DNA from: Acidobacteriaceae bacterium KBS 89
GTDB taxonomy: Bacteria > Acidobacteriota > Terriglobia > Terriglobales > Acidobacteriaceae
Assembly: GCA_000381605.1 (NCBI GenBank)
Contig: KB906755.1
Location: 806,001 to 870,000 of the forward strand
Length of the DNA: 64,000 bases
Direction: 5' to 3'
A program made the translations under genes and the position numbers. Below the pieces are notes generated by a model, which did not search any database, was not told where the DNA came from, and was given only the letters and a program-made list of their open reading frames with translations. Below are positions 45,777 to 53,847 of this stretch, one piece after another (position 1 is the first letter of the stretch; each line of letters begins with the position of its first letter).

Positions 45777-46002
45777 GGGTGCCTCCGTAAACCGCTTTCG
45801 AGCGAAGTACAAAACTCGCCGGACGATCGGACCGGATAACTTTCTACTTTGGGGATCTCACGCGCCTGGCGCCAGTCAGGGAAAGCTGCAAGCGCAGATG
45901 CGTCCCGACGATCCGATCTAAGGAATGCATAGATGTGGACCAGGTTTGTATCAGGGCGGTGGTAAGCTGCGCGTCTGTGTGGCTGATACCGGGCATCCCG
46001 CG

Positions 46003-47133
46003 CTAATACAGCGCAATCGACCCTGAGGGATCAAACCAATCATCCTCCCCGGGCGGAGGAGGCATACGACTCCACCCCCTCAACACATTTGATGGAGTAA
46101 CGCTGCCCGACGCACTCGCCGGGAACTCGACCACCCCAACGATCGGGCTGTCATCAAGACTCGCGCTCACATAGATGCTCCCTTCTGAATCCACTGCCAC
46201 ACCGGTCCCTGCGTAATAATGCCCAAGCCCCGGCGCTGTCACCCACCGGACAGGCGCAGCATTACCATTCGCAGTTGGATCGAACACGTAAACCGTAAGG
46301 GGACTTGTCGGCCCATAACGGTCCAACTGACACCGATAGAGGACATAAAGAGCTCCGGAATCGTTTACCGTCATGCCAAAGATCGCCGAGCCGCCGCTAC
46401 AAGCCGTTAGCCCCATCCGGGTCAGCGAGCCTGCGATCACGCGAGTTGGATAGACCGCCCCCGTGTCCTTCGGCCCGAAGACAATCACCGCTGTATGCTG
46501 CCCCAGATACAAGTTGCCCGCCCCATCCACAGCCATGTACAGCGCCCAGGTCTTCGCCACCGCCGGTCCCTCATCCGTATCAGTCAGTTCTTGGATGTAG
46601 CGATCGGGAGCCACATCACCGTTTGCAGTAGCGCTGAACACCGCGACGCCATTGCCGTCGTTTACAAAGATCTCTCCCGCCTTGCTCACCGCCATGGCTG
46701 TCACGTTGGCGATCCGCGTCCCCGGTCCCACCGGCAGCGACCGCACTGGCTTCCCGGTCGGCAACGCAGCAGAGTAGACATTAATAGTGGTGACCGCAAA
46801 CGTTGGGTAACCTTTCTGGTCAAGGACATATATATTCCCGGCGCCGTCTAGTGAAACGTGCGAACCGGGGATCTCGAGTAACTGTTTGCTATAAGCATCC
46901 GCCGACAGCGGAAAGACCAAAGTGGACATCGGCTCGCTGCTCGCCTGCACTACATAGAGATTCTTCTGGCTAGCGTGAGGAAGAGGCGGAGGCGACGGCA
47001 ATACAGGGGTGCCGCCGGAAGAAGTGACGGCCACAGGCTGAACAGGTGGCGCCGTGCCGGTACTGCACCCGGCGACAAAGAAAACACAACACACGGCGAA
47101 CACTAGGATCTCTGGATAACTGGATCGGAACAT
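46003..47133 (-). CDS. NHL/SBBP-type beta-propeller lipoprotein
   Basis: A lipoprotein of 376 residues. From ATG 47133 (AGGAG 7 nt upstream; the frame opens 24 bp earlier) the signal is EILVFAVCCVFFVAGC with the lipobox Cys, then a Pro-rich spacer. The blades show the NHL-like pattern ISLDGAGNIYVLDQKGYP (as VSLDGAGNIYVLD), TAMAVSKAGEIFVNDGNGVA, YMAVDGAGNLYLGQHTAVIV, GMTVNDSGALYVLYRCQ and GVAVDSEGSIYVSASLDDSP. These give a six- or seven-bladed propeller on the cell surface. Partner and ligand are unknown. It lies beside the Kelch lipoprotein, forming a small cluster of surface propeller genes. Confidence 0.85.
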   Translation of the reverse strand: MFRSSYPEILVFAVCCVFFVAGCSTGTAPPVQPVAVTSSGGTPVLPSPPPLPHASQKNLYVVQASSEPMSTLVFPLSADAYSKQLLEIPGSHVSLDGAGNIYVLDQKGYPTFAVTTINVYSAALPTGKPVRSLPVGPGTRIANVTAMAVSKAGEIFVNDGNGVAVFSATANGDVAPDRYIQELTDTDEGPAVAKTWALYMAVDGAGNLYLGQHTAVIVFGPKDTGAVYPTRVIAGSLTRMGLTACSGGSAIFGMTVNDSGALYVLYRCQLDRYGPTSPLTVYVFDPTANGNAAPVRWVTAPGLGHYYAGTGVAVDSEGSIYVSASLDDSPIVGVVEFPASASGSVTPSNVLRGWSRMPPPPGEDDWFDPSGSIALY

Positions 47134-47381
47134 GGGTTTCTCCTGTATTTGAGCCAATACAAAGCCTAAGTGGCAGAACCTTCAATTCCCGCGACCTCCT
47201 CAGAAAGTGAAATAAACCTCCCCTAGCGTTTTCATACGCTTAAAGACCTCCGAGCCTAAACGGAAAAGCGCAGGTAGGCGCGCCACCGCGGTCGTCGCTC
47301 TATCGCCTGCCTCAAATAGGTACTGATACACGGTTGGGGAAGTATCAGCTGTCGTCAGCCAACCAACGCGGATGGAGGCTG

Positions 47382-47798
47382 CTACTCCTCCAGCACCTTC
47401 TTGATCCGGTCTACCGCCTTCTTCCAGCCCACGTGCTGCTCGACGGTCAGGCTTTCGAGCATCTCAATCGCGGCTTTTGGTGCGTGCTGTGTCTTCAGGT
47501 AGGCCTTGAGGATGTCTATGTCGTCATCGCTTCGTTGCAAGTTCTCCACGCGGACGCTGTCGATCTTCTCCAAGACTTCGGCGGTGTCGAAGGCGGCCTC
47601 GGGAGTCGTGAAGGGGTTCGAGGTCTCGGTTGGAGGCCTTCGCTCGACGTAGGTGAGGGTGTCGGTGCTGACACGGAACCATTGAAGGTTGGTCCCGGGA
47701 AGCCGCAAGGTGACCTCACTACCATCCTGGCTTACCTGCTCTACCTCGAGAACACCTGAGGCCCGGGGAATGGTGACCTTGTCGCCGACGCGGGGCAC
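47382..47798 (-). CDS. Small cytoplasmic protein of unknown function
   Basis: 138 residues from GTG 47798. The N-terminal half is beta-rich with a small-barrel look (VGDKVTIPRASGVLEVEQVS, EVTLRLPGTNLQWFRVSTDT). The C-terminal half is helical and charged (VLEKIDSVRVENLQRSDDDI, DILKAYLKTQHAPKAAIEML, VGWKKAVDRIKKVLEE). No family is recognised. Its 3' end is partly duplicated at 44326-44373. It directly follows a relic of an SRAP (YedK-like) gene, so this area is a patchwork. Confidence 0.55.
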   Translation of the reverse strand: MPRVGDKVTIPRASGVLEVEQVSQDGSEVTLRLPGTNLQWFRVSTDTLTYVERRPPTETSNPFTTPEAAFDTAEVLEKIDSVRVENLQRSDDDIDILKAYLKTQHAPKAAIEMLESLTVEQHVGWKKAVDRIKKVLEE

Positions 47799-47872
47799 GA
47801 TAGGTTCCGTCTGGCCGCTTCCACGAGTCCCAGATGCCAGCGAAGGCGAAGAATCCGGGTTCGAGCCCCAGT
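47799..47872 (-). pseudogene. Fragment of an SRAP-domain (YedK/HMCES-like) protein
   Basis: The minus strand encodes LEPGFFAFAGIWDSWKRPDG, the signature of SOS-response-associated peptidase proteins (FAFAGLWD.WK.P.G). It runs out of frame into the gene at 47798. Nothing else of the gene remains. Confidence 0.55.
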
Positions 47873-48120
47873 AACGCTACCAATCCTTTCTATTATTTGT
47901 CACCCATGAATGATCGCTCTTACCTGTTGCCGGCACTCGGCTGGACCGATCTCTTCCAGGCTCCCGCATCTAGAAGTAAATTACGGTTGCGCTACTAGTT
48001 TTAGTAGCTACTGAAGAATTTGTTTCCCTCGATAATCAGAGCACTTCATTAGCCGTTTACAGGTGATTGCGGCTGAAATCGACCGAACCGGAGCGCGGTT
48101 ACTGTACCGACCTGCAAGTT
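47873..48120. other. Intergenic, no gene seen
   Basis: About 250 bp with no coding sequence that I can support. Confidence 0.3.
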
Positions 48121-48435
48121 ATGGAACGTTTCATCACGCACTTTGAAATCTACGGCGACGAACTCTCACAACTTGCCGAGTTTCTACGGCCAGATCTTCG
48201 GCTGGCGTGTCGAACGCATGCCGGGCCTGGATTACTGGCGGATTTTCCCCAGGGCAACGAAACAGGTCCGCTCCGTTGCGGCGTTACACACCGGTCAAAT
48301 TCCGATCTCAGGGCTGGTTGCTCTGCGTCAATGTTGCTTCACGCGACGAAACCGTGAAGCTGCTGGAGGAACTGGCCGGTTCGGTGGTCCGCCCGAAGAC
48401 GGGTGTTCCTAAAGTCGCGTGGGTGGCGAATCGAC
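48121..48435 (+). pseudogene. VOC (glyoxalase/bleomycin-resistance-like) protein, frameshifted
   Basis: The start MERFITHFEIYGDELSQLAE is followed, one frame over, by EFYGQIFGWRVERMPGLDYW, and finally by GWLLCVNVASRDETVKLLEE then SVVRPKTGVPKVAWVA in a third frame. The order and spacing are those of VOC-fold proteins (H-F-E-I..., F-Y..-FGW, late VPK/P-x-VGW). At least two frameshifts are needed, and the last beta strand with the metal Glu is missing. Confidence 0.75.
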
Positions 48436-48462
48436 GCAACAGTTCTGATAAGGAGGAGCAAT

Positions 48463-49449
48463 ATGGGAAGGACTACAACGGCCGTTTTAGCGCGAACCAC
48501 AGAAAACACGCCATCTAGGAAAAACGAGCCTATCACTCCGAGTTGGGTGGGACGCGTCCCGCACCTTAAGACCGGCAGTTATGCGGATGGGATGCCGCTG
48601 CATAAGATGCAATACCTCTGCTGCAAGCTTATTCTGCACCCGAACAAGTTTATCTCTCGTCAGAGCTTTTTCGACTTCGGCAAGGTAATGCGGAGACCTG
48701 CCAAGGAAAATGGCGTGAAGTTCTCATCCGACGGCTTCGAGTCGCAGCCTGTGAAGCTCCGGGAAGTGGTATTTATCGACACCGATGACTTCCGCTTGTA
48801 TAACAATGCCTTCATCCTGCGGCGCAGAATTGAGTATAAGGACGGCTTTCCGGTCGGCGACCCCGAAATCGTCTTCAAGTTCCGGCATCCTGACATTCAG
48901 ACCTGTGCCGAGACCGATGTTCGGCCGCGCATCCATGGCGACCATCAAGTCAAGTTCAAGGCTCAGGCCATGACGCTCAAGGACAGGCTCGGGGGTATTC
49001 GGCTGCTCTATTCCCATAACGTGCAGTTTCTCCGCTCCGCGATCGGGATGGGGAAGGAAAATGTGCATGATTTGGACCAGTTGATCGATTTGCTGCCGGC
49101 GCTTGCACGAGTGAGGAAGTCCCCGAAGGAGGAGATCAAGCTGGTCAGCAACACGATCATCGAAGAGGTACTGCAAGACATCGGCGTCCTTGACTTCGGC
49201 GACGGGATCACTTGCAAGGCGAATGTGGCAATCTGGCGTACGCGCGGCGAACATCGGCCGCTGATTGGTGAGTTTGCCTATCAGTTCAAGGTTCAGGATC
49301 GCAGTCTCCTTAGCAAGGAAGCACTGAAGCGTGCCGAGGCGTTCTTCATATCGTTGCAGTATTCAGCTGAGAGTTACATTGCTTTGAATTGCACCAAAAC
49401 GGCGACTGTGTACCGCCTCCTGGGAAATATGCCCACGTCGCACGAATGA
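48463..49449 (+). CDS. CYTH-like (triphosphate tunnel) domain protein
   Basis: 328 residues from ATG 48463, which has AAGGAGG about 9 nt upstream. The core has the CYTH pattern of charged strands: KLREVVFIDTDDFRLYNNAF, ILRRRIEYKDGFPVGDPEIV, FKFRHPDIQTCAETDVRP and HQVKFKAQAMTLKDRLGG. In CYTH enzymes, rows of Arg, Lys and Glu line a tunnel that binds triphosphates or polyphosphate. The second half (DHLDQLIDLLPALARVRKSP-like, NVAIWRTRGEHRPLIGEFAY) carries more strand pairs of the fold. I infer a polyphosphate- or nucleotide-binding role. It forms an operon with the membrane gene 18 bp downstream. Confidence 0.65.
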   Translation: MGRTTTAVLARTTENTPSRKNEPITPSWVGRVPHLKTGSYADGMPLHKMQYLCCKLILHPNKFISRQSFFDFGKVMRRPAKENGVKFSSDGFESQPVKLREVVFIDTDDFRLYNNAFILRRRIEYKDGFPVGDPEIVFKFRHPDIQTCAETDVRPRIHGDHQVKFKAQAMTLKDRLGGIRLLYSHNVQFLRSAIGMGKENVHDLDQLIDLLPALARVRKSPKEEIKLVSNTIIEEVLQDIGVLDFGDGITCKANVAIWRTRGEHRPLIGEFAYQFKVQDRSLLSKEALKRAEAFFISLQYSAESYIALNCTKTATVYRLLGNMPTSHE

Positions 49450-49467
49450 GGTGACCGGGGGAGGGAC

Positions 49468-49998
49468 ATGGTAAAGGCTGTTGAGCGCCTCACTAAAGGG
49501 GACGTACATGGCATCCACTATGCGGTGAGCATTTTCTTCGCAACCATAGTGTTGTGGGTATCTCTGCATGAGCTTGCCAAGAGCAATCCGATTTGGGCAA
49601 TCAGTTCGATGGTCGCGACCAGCGATCCTTTGATGAAGCAGTCCATCCTGCTGTTCCGCTCTCGTTTCATTAACACCCTAGTAGGTTGTGCGGTTGGGCT
49701 TCTATTCATTGCCCTCGGGGGCGGCAGGGTCATAACTCTTCCCTTAGCAATGGCCGCGACCGTATTGATTTCATCTTATGTTGTCCGCATTTCAACCATG
49801 TGGCGGCAAGCACCAATTACGGCGGCGTTTGTCATCGCCGCGGGGTTGGAACACCACACAAGAATTGCTGGCCTCCGTGCAGGTATGGACCGTGTGTTCC
49901 AAGTCCTGTTCGGTTGCGTCATCGGACTGGCGGTTGGGTGGTTGGTATCTGTTCTGTGGCCTGAACCGGTAGCCGCCACTTCAGAAGCGAAGAAGTGA
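49468..49998 (+). CDS. FUSC/ArAE-type membrane protein
   Basis: 176 residues with five to six membrane helices: AVSIFFATIVLWVSLHELAK, INTLVGCAVGLLFIALGGGR, LPLAMAATVLISSYVVRIST and VFQVLFGCVIGLAVGWLVSV. The motif RAGMDRVFQVLFGCVIGLAV is the signature of the aromatic-acid-exporter (FUSC) membrane half. GGGAGGG lies before ATG 49468, and the gene follows the CYTH-like gene by 18 bp, so they are co-expressed. Full FUSC proteins also have a large soluble domain; this protein is the membrane part only. Pairing with a CYTH-like protein is not a combination I know. Confidence 0.78.
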   Translation: MVKAVERLTKGDVHGIHYAVSIFFATIVLWVSLHELAKSNPIWAISSMVATSDPLMKQSILLFRSRFINTLVGCAVGLLFIALGGGRVITLPLAMAATVLISSYVVRISTMWRQAPITAAFVIAAGLEHHTRIAGLRAGMDRVFQVLFGCVIGLAVGWLVSVLWPEPVAATSEAKK

Positions 49999-50444
49999 AG
50001 TAGTTGGTGAACAAAAGGATAGGTGTCAAGCGGATGTTGCACGGAAGCCATATAGCAGAAGCGGGTTTCGCGCTCTATCGTCGAAACCCCGTCTTCGTGG
50101 CAAATGCGTCCGAAGACCAAGCCTAATTTGCATGGATTTCCTTTAGAAGTTAGATAGAAGTTCACAGCTATAGAAGGGCAGGCGGAAGCCTGCCACGCGC
50201 CGGTCAAATTTACCTTCTATTTCTTCCCTGGAAGGATTAAACAAGAAGATCCACCTCTTTGAGGTAGATCTTCTTGTGCACTTTCAATAGGCCATCCAGC
50301 TCTCCCCGGCCGGAAACCTACCCGCTATGACTCTTTTCGAATAACGGGAGATTGTTGTATCAATTCCACGCCGGCGATGTATGTCCGCGAGACGACATAA
50401 GAGGCGAAAGTCTTCAATAGCAAAACAAACACGTCAGTATCTTC
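49999..50444. terminator. Convergent intergenic region with two hairpins
   Basis: 50177-50194 forms GGCAGGC-GGAA-GCCTGCC with a GNRA loop. 50241-50277 forms a 17-bp stem (ACAAGAAGATCCACCTC with GAGGTAGATCTTCTTGT, one mismatch) with a TTT loop. They lie between the rightward FUSC gene and the leftward gene ending at 50445 and are likely bidirectional terminators. No coding sequence is seen. Confidence 0.65.
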
Positions 50445-50687
50445 TCATTCGTTGCAATCATCACAGGATTCGGCGTGTTCCACGTATGCTGCCATCTCAG
50501 GGTCGTTGCAGTCCATCATGTCTTCTGGTGGCACCCTGGGCGCATCTGGATTGAGCCTGCGGTATTCCTCCCACAAGGTCACACCAACGGGGCAGGCGTA
50601 TAGTTCGTCTCCGTTCACTTGCACCACAGTCATGCCGGGCTCCGATGCTTCAATCAACTTCTTTATGTCTCTGACAATCGGTTTCAT
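50445..50687 (-). CDS. Small Cys-rich-tailed protein of unknown function
   Basis: 80 residues: KPIVRDIKKLIEASEPGMTV, VQVNGDELYACPVGVTLWEE and a tail ESCDDCNE. A CxxC near the C-terminus plus two more Cys (YACP, MDCND) could bind a metal. ATG 50687 is the only good start. It lies 50 bp downstream of the receiver-like gene on the same strand and may be co-transcribed. No family is recognised. Confidence 0.55.
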   Translation of the reverse strand: MKPIVRDIKKLIEASEPGMTVVQVNGDELYACPVGVTLWEEYRRLNPDAPRVPPEDMMDCNDPEMAAYVEHAESCDDCNE

Positions 50688-50736
50688 CCCTACCCGATGC
50701 CATCAGCACATCCTTAGTTGTGTGCCTACAGCACAA

Positions 50737-51078
50737 TCAGTCGAGCATGTCCTTCAGCGCCTGAACAACATGCTCAGGTGCCGCATCAATCGTGCGGGAC
50801 GGATATGCACTTATCCCTTCATCCAATGCCTGAATCTTGAGTACCAACAGCTTTGGGTACTTCTCACGCAGTCGCTGATCTAGAGCGTCTTGACGACTTT
50901 CCGAGTTTCGCCCTATTAGGACCAAATCGAACTGATTGTCTTCAAGAACTGTAATCGCTTCATAGTCCGTTACTGCGGCCGTGACCCAATAACCCGCGTT
51001 CTCTAGGATCGCTACACGGGAACTGCGGAGCATCGTGTTGTGGGATACGACTAAAATTCGTTTGACTGTTGATGCCAT
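50737..51078 (-). CDS. Receiver-like protein without the phospho-acceptor Asp
   Basis: 113 residues from ATG 51078 (a longer open frame to 51219 is less likely). The fold is CheY-like: KRILVVSHNTMLRSSRVAIL, ENAGYWVTAAVTDYEAITVL, EDNQFDLVLIGRNSE. But the acidic pair after strand 1 (normally DD) is SHN, and the phospho-acceptor position in FDLVLIG is Gly. It is therefore a pseudo-receiver that cannot be phosphorylated in the usual way. Similar short proteins are frequent in Acidobacteria. A single-domain adaptor or binding role is possible. It has no adjacent kinase. Confidence 0.65.
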   Translation of the reverse strand: MASTVKRILVVSHNTMLRSSRVAILENAGYWVTAAVTDYEAITVLEDNQFDLVLIGRNSESRQDALDQRLREKYPKLLVLKIQALDEGISAYPSRTIDAAPEHVVQALKDMLD

Positions 51079-51331
51079 GGGGTTAGCAAATAGTGAGCAG
51101 AAAGCTATGTCGGTCAACCAAGATAAGGCTTGGCTTTTGAGCGGGCTGACGATCCCGACGGTAGTTTTATCTTGCATCTCCAGCAGCGTTTCGCTTCGGG
51201 GGGATTCAAAGCTTGGCATTCAGAACTAAGGCACCGAATGGGTATGTCACTCTCGTTTTGAACAGGCCTGAACATCATGGGACACTCACCTATCTGTTAG
51301 ATGCTTAGGCGACGCCTTCCGAAAGCCACCA

Positions 51332-51589
51332 TCATCTCTTTTTGAGCTTTCCATACTGCTCATCCGACAGATTGACGTAGTTGCTGCCTCTGCTCCAGGC
51401 TCGAAGGCTGCGTTCAAATTCTGGCATGTTCTCAGGGTTGCAGCGAATCACGAATGACCGCAGACCGTCCACCGTTGCGAAGTGATAGCAACGGGTCTTG
51501 GAGCCAATTCGGGTCTGGCAGTCTGCCTCTATGAAGTGAACACTCCAGAGGTTACCGTAGTGTTGGAAGTTGAGCAGGACGCGGGGCAT
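51332..51589 (-). CDS. Small basic protein of unknown function
   Basis: 85 residues: MPRVLLNFQHYGNLWSVHFI, EADCQTRIGSKTRCYHFATV, DGLRSFVIRCNPENMPEFER, ending DEQYGKLKKR. It has the look of a small nucleic-acid- or peptide-binding domain with a conserved N-terminal strand pattern, but no family can be assigned. ATG 51589 has no strong ribosome site. It stands alone, with the dispersed TTTTCGG repeat upstream at 51751. Confidence 0.5.
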   Translation of the reverse strand: MPRVLLNFQHYGNLWSVHFIEADCQTRIGSKTRCYHFATVDGLRSFVIRCNPENMPEFERSLRAWSRGSNYVNLSDEQYGKLKKR

Positions 51590-51750
51590 GGCCGAATTGT
51601 AGGACCGCTGCGCGAGTGCTCTAGTTGTGGATAGAAATTGGGACCCAAGGGCCTCAAACTAATTGTGCGAGCGACTTTGGTTGGCAGATTAGTGGGCGAT
51701 CCAGAAACAATTGCCAGAGTGCGACAAGCGACGGGGTTCCTGAACAGCCC

Positions 51751-51810
51751 GCAAGTCTGGTTTTCGGCAACTGCGCCGTGATTTCCGAAAACCCCGTTTT
51801 CGAGGCAGGT
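51751..51810. repeat. Copy of the dispersed TTTTCGG/CCGAAAA element
   Basis: GCAAGTCTGGTTTTCGGCAA, a short spacer, then TTTCCGAAAACCCCGTTTTCG. It aligns over about 60 bp with 10637-10700, with few differences. Both copies lie between genes. Confidence 0.6.
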
Positions 51811-51867
51811 GGTATCCGAGCGGCCTGCTTGCGCGCCCCGGTATATTGACATCGGGCACAATCAAAT

Positions 51868-52503
51868 ATGGCTATCATCAAAGAGGACATTAGTAGAAGC
51901 GCCGATTGGATCGCGCACTCTCTGAGCAGTTCAGGCTATCGTGCCGACTTCACACCACATAGTTTATGGGACATTGACCGTTTCTTCGATGACCACTCTT
52001 CAGAAGAGGCGGCCAAACCGTGCGGCTTGCTTTCGCAAGATTTAGGCCAGCGTATCTTTGCGATCGGCTCTTACATTGGAGAAGTCGCTCCTCGCAAGCT
52101 GGGAGGTGAGTGGAATGGAAACGACGAGGACCCAGAAGCGGAGATTAGGGTGGAATTGCAGCTTCCAGACGGCACGCGTTGCTGGCCAGTCGTGCGTGCC
52201 ATGAAGCGGTTCAAGAATGGAGCCGAGGACAGCATTGCGGCGTGGGGCAGTGGAGCTGGTTTGGACGTTGGTCCCCAGAACGAGCGCGGAAATGGCCGTT
52301 CTAGAGATTTCTCGGATAAAGTTATCTGGAACCTCCCGCAAAGTCACGTTATCGGCAACTTCGTTGCCAATGGGTCGAAGTTGCCGCGAACCACTGTGCC
52401 CAGTTTTGTGCCCACTGGCGGTTTGTACCCGTTTGTTTCCGAAGATAATACGCCGCTGCAAACCCGTATAAATACAGGACGAACACACTTCATACAAACC
52501 TAG
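51868..52503 (+). CDS. Unknown protein with a likely foreign C-terminal tail
   Basis: ATG 51868 gives a plausible globular protein up to about residue 135: IIKEDISRSADWIAHSLSSS, DFTPHSLWDIDRFFDDHSSE, QRIFAIGSYIGEVAPRKLGG, AEIRVELQLPDGTRCWPVVR and MKRFKNGAEDSIAAWGSGAG. The remaining 75 residues run through the relic of an integrase tail on the other strand (52397-52446) and read like translated non-coding DNA. The original 3' end was therefore probably replaced when the element end was formed. The first 135 residues resemble small conserved acidobacterial proteins but have no function that I know. Confidence 0.5.
   Translation: MAIIKEDISRSADWIAHSLSSSGYRADFTPHSLWDIDRFFDDHSSEEAAKPCGLLSQDLGQRIFAIGSYIGEVAPRKLGGEWNGNDEDPEAEIRVELQLPDGTRCWPVVRAMKRFKNGAEDSIAAWGSGAGLDVGPQNERGNGRSRDFSDKVIWNLPQSHVIGNFVANGSKLPRTTVPSFVPTGGLYPFVSEDNTPLQTRINTGRTHFIQT
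52397..52446 (-). pseudogene. Integrase C-terminal tail relic
   Basis: The minus strand encodes FGNKRVQTASGHKTGHSGSR, which aligns with FGNLAGGHRIGHSLE at the end of the integrase relic at 39.2 kb. The DNA words TGTGCCCA-N-TT-TGTGCCCAC are shared too. It lies 87 bp from the tRNA-Ser copy at 52533 and is probably the end of that element's own integrase. Confidence 0.5.
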
Positions 52504-52532
52504 CTAAAGTGTTGATTGTGCGTTTGGGTTGA

Positions 52533-52584
52533 ACTCGAAATCAGACATAGGCGTAAGTCTATCGGGGGTTCGAATCCCTCCCTC
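52533..52584 (+). repeat. Direct repeat copy 2: tRNA-Ser 3' fragment (probable attachment site)
   Basis: Exactly 52 bp identical to tRNA-Ser positions 2468-2519, same orientation. The 5' half of the tRNA is missing, and the acceptor end has lost one T (CCCTCCCGCCA instead of CCCTCTCCGCCA). It is the distal boundary of DNA integrated at tRNA-Ser, or the joint between two tandem elements, since a P4-type integrase relic starts 54 bp to its right. Confidence 0.88.
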
Positions 52585-52637
52585 CCGCCATCAACCCTTC
52601 CAGACAAATCTAAGGAAGTCTTCGATTAGAAACGATG

Positions 52638-53563
52638 ACCTTCGGCAAGCACCCGGACGTGTCTTTGGCGATGGCTCGACCGGCATAGAGAAGCCAGGAC
52701 AACGCTTGCGACAGGCATTTCCGTCCGGCGCTGCATTGCTGCTGACGTTCTCCCCTGCCTCGGTGGTCGTCCCATTGCGGAAATTGAAGCTCCCGAGTTG
52801 GTGGCGATGACGAAGGCCATTCAGGAACGTGGCGCTCGGGACATAGTAAAACGCGCCCCTAGAAACCACGGGGCAGATCTTTCGATATGCAATCGCGCAC
52901 GGGTACGCCCGACGTAATCCCGCCGTAGAGACTCGTCCAAGCGCATCCTCAGACCCACCCAAAAGGTCAACTACGCCCGAATCGACAGCAAAGAGCTTTC
53001 CGATTTACAGAAGAGCATCGAGGTCTATTAGGAAAACATATTCACGAGGCTTGCAATGAGGCTGATGGCCTTGACGTTCGCTCGGACAAGCGAACTTATC
53101 GGTGCGAAGTGGGCTGAATTTGATGTAGAAGCAGCGCGCTGGGACATACCAGCTAGCAGGATGAAAATACGCACACCACATATCGTGCCGCTCGCGCAGC
53201 AGGTCATTGAGGTATTGGAAGTGCTGCGGAGATAATAGTGAGTGGCTCTTCCCAGGAGATAGGAACTCAACGAAGCCGACCAGCAATAACACCATCAAGG
53301 CCTTGGAGCGTATGGGTTACAAGGGGAGGATGACTGGAGACGGATTTCGCGGATTGGCGTCCACGTTATTACACGAACGAGGATACGCCCACGAACACAT
53401 CGAGCTACAGCTCGCCCATTCTCCTCGCAATGCTGTGAGCGCTGCGTACAATCATGCTTTGTATTTACAGCCTCGTGCCAAGATGATGCAGGATTGGGCA
53501 GACTTCCTCGAACTTACACAACGCGGTGTCAAGGTCATACCGATTCGTGTGCGACTGGCCTGA
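52638..53563 (+). pseudogene. P4-type integrase relic with stops and frameshifts
   Basis: Pieces in several frames rebuild a P4-like tyrosine integrase: TFGKHPDVSLAMAR (N-terminal DUF4102-like end), IAEIEAPELVAMTKAIQERG, ETTGQIFRYAIAHGYARRNP, then RLMALTFARTSELIGAKWAE with the first catalytic Arg, and TGDGFRGLASTLLHERGYAH, IELQLAHSPRNAVSAAYNHA and LYLQPR with the Arg, His and Tyr. In-frame stops (for example near 52690 and 53233) and at least three frame changes show it is dead. It starts just right of the tRNA-Ser fragment, the standard place for a P4 integrase, so a second element probably lay to the right of 52.58 kb. Confidence 0.85.
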
Positions 53564-53847
53564 TCAGAATGCCTCAGCGACTAGAGCTCGGCTCGCACCT
53601 CATGCTCGACAACGGATGTGGGGTTAACAAGATCACCATCGTCCCACCATCAAAGGTCGTTAGAATCGGCAGTTCAAGTGAGACAGAACGGATGTCTTGG
53701 AAGTGGGTTATCGGCATCTTCGGGGGTCCTAGTTGTCGATAACTCGATCTTTTCAGGCAGTTCGGTTTCGCCTTCCGAACAGCCGGTTTTACGTCCAAGT
53801 GAGCTGGATTTGTAACTACTAGCCAACCTCACTTTACTAATCTAGGT

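Noticed and set aside
47849..47873. T-arm-like GGTTCGAGCCCC followed by CTACCA, as in a tRNA 3' end
   Set aside because: The T-stem has a mismatch, no 5' half or anticodon arm is present, and the opposite strand reads as an SRAP-protein fragment that explains the bases.
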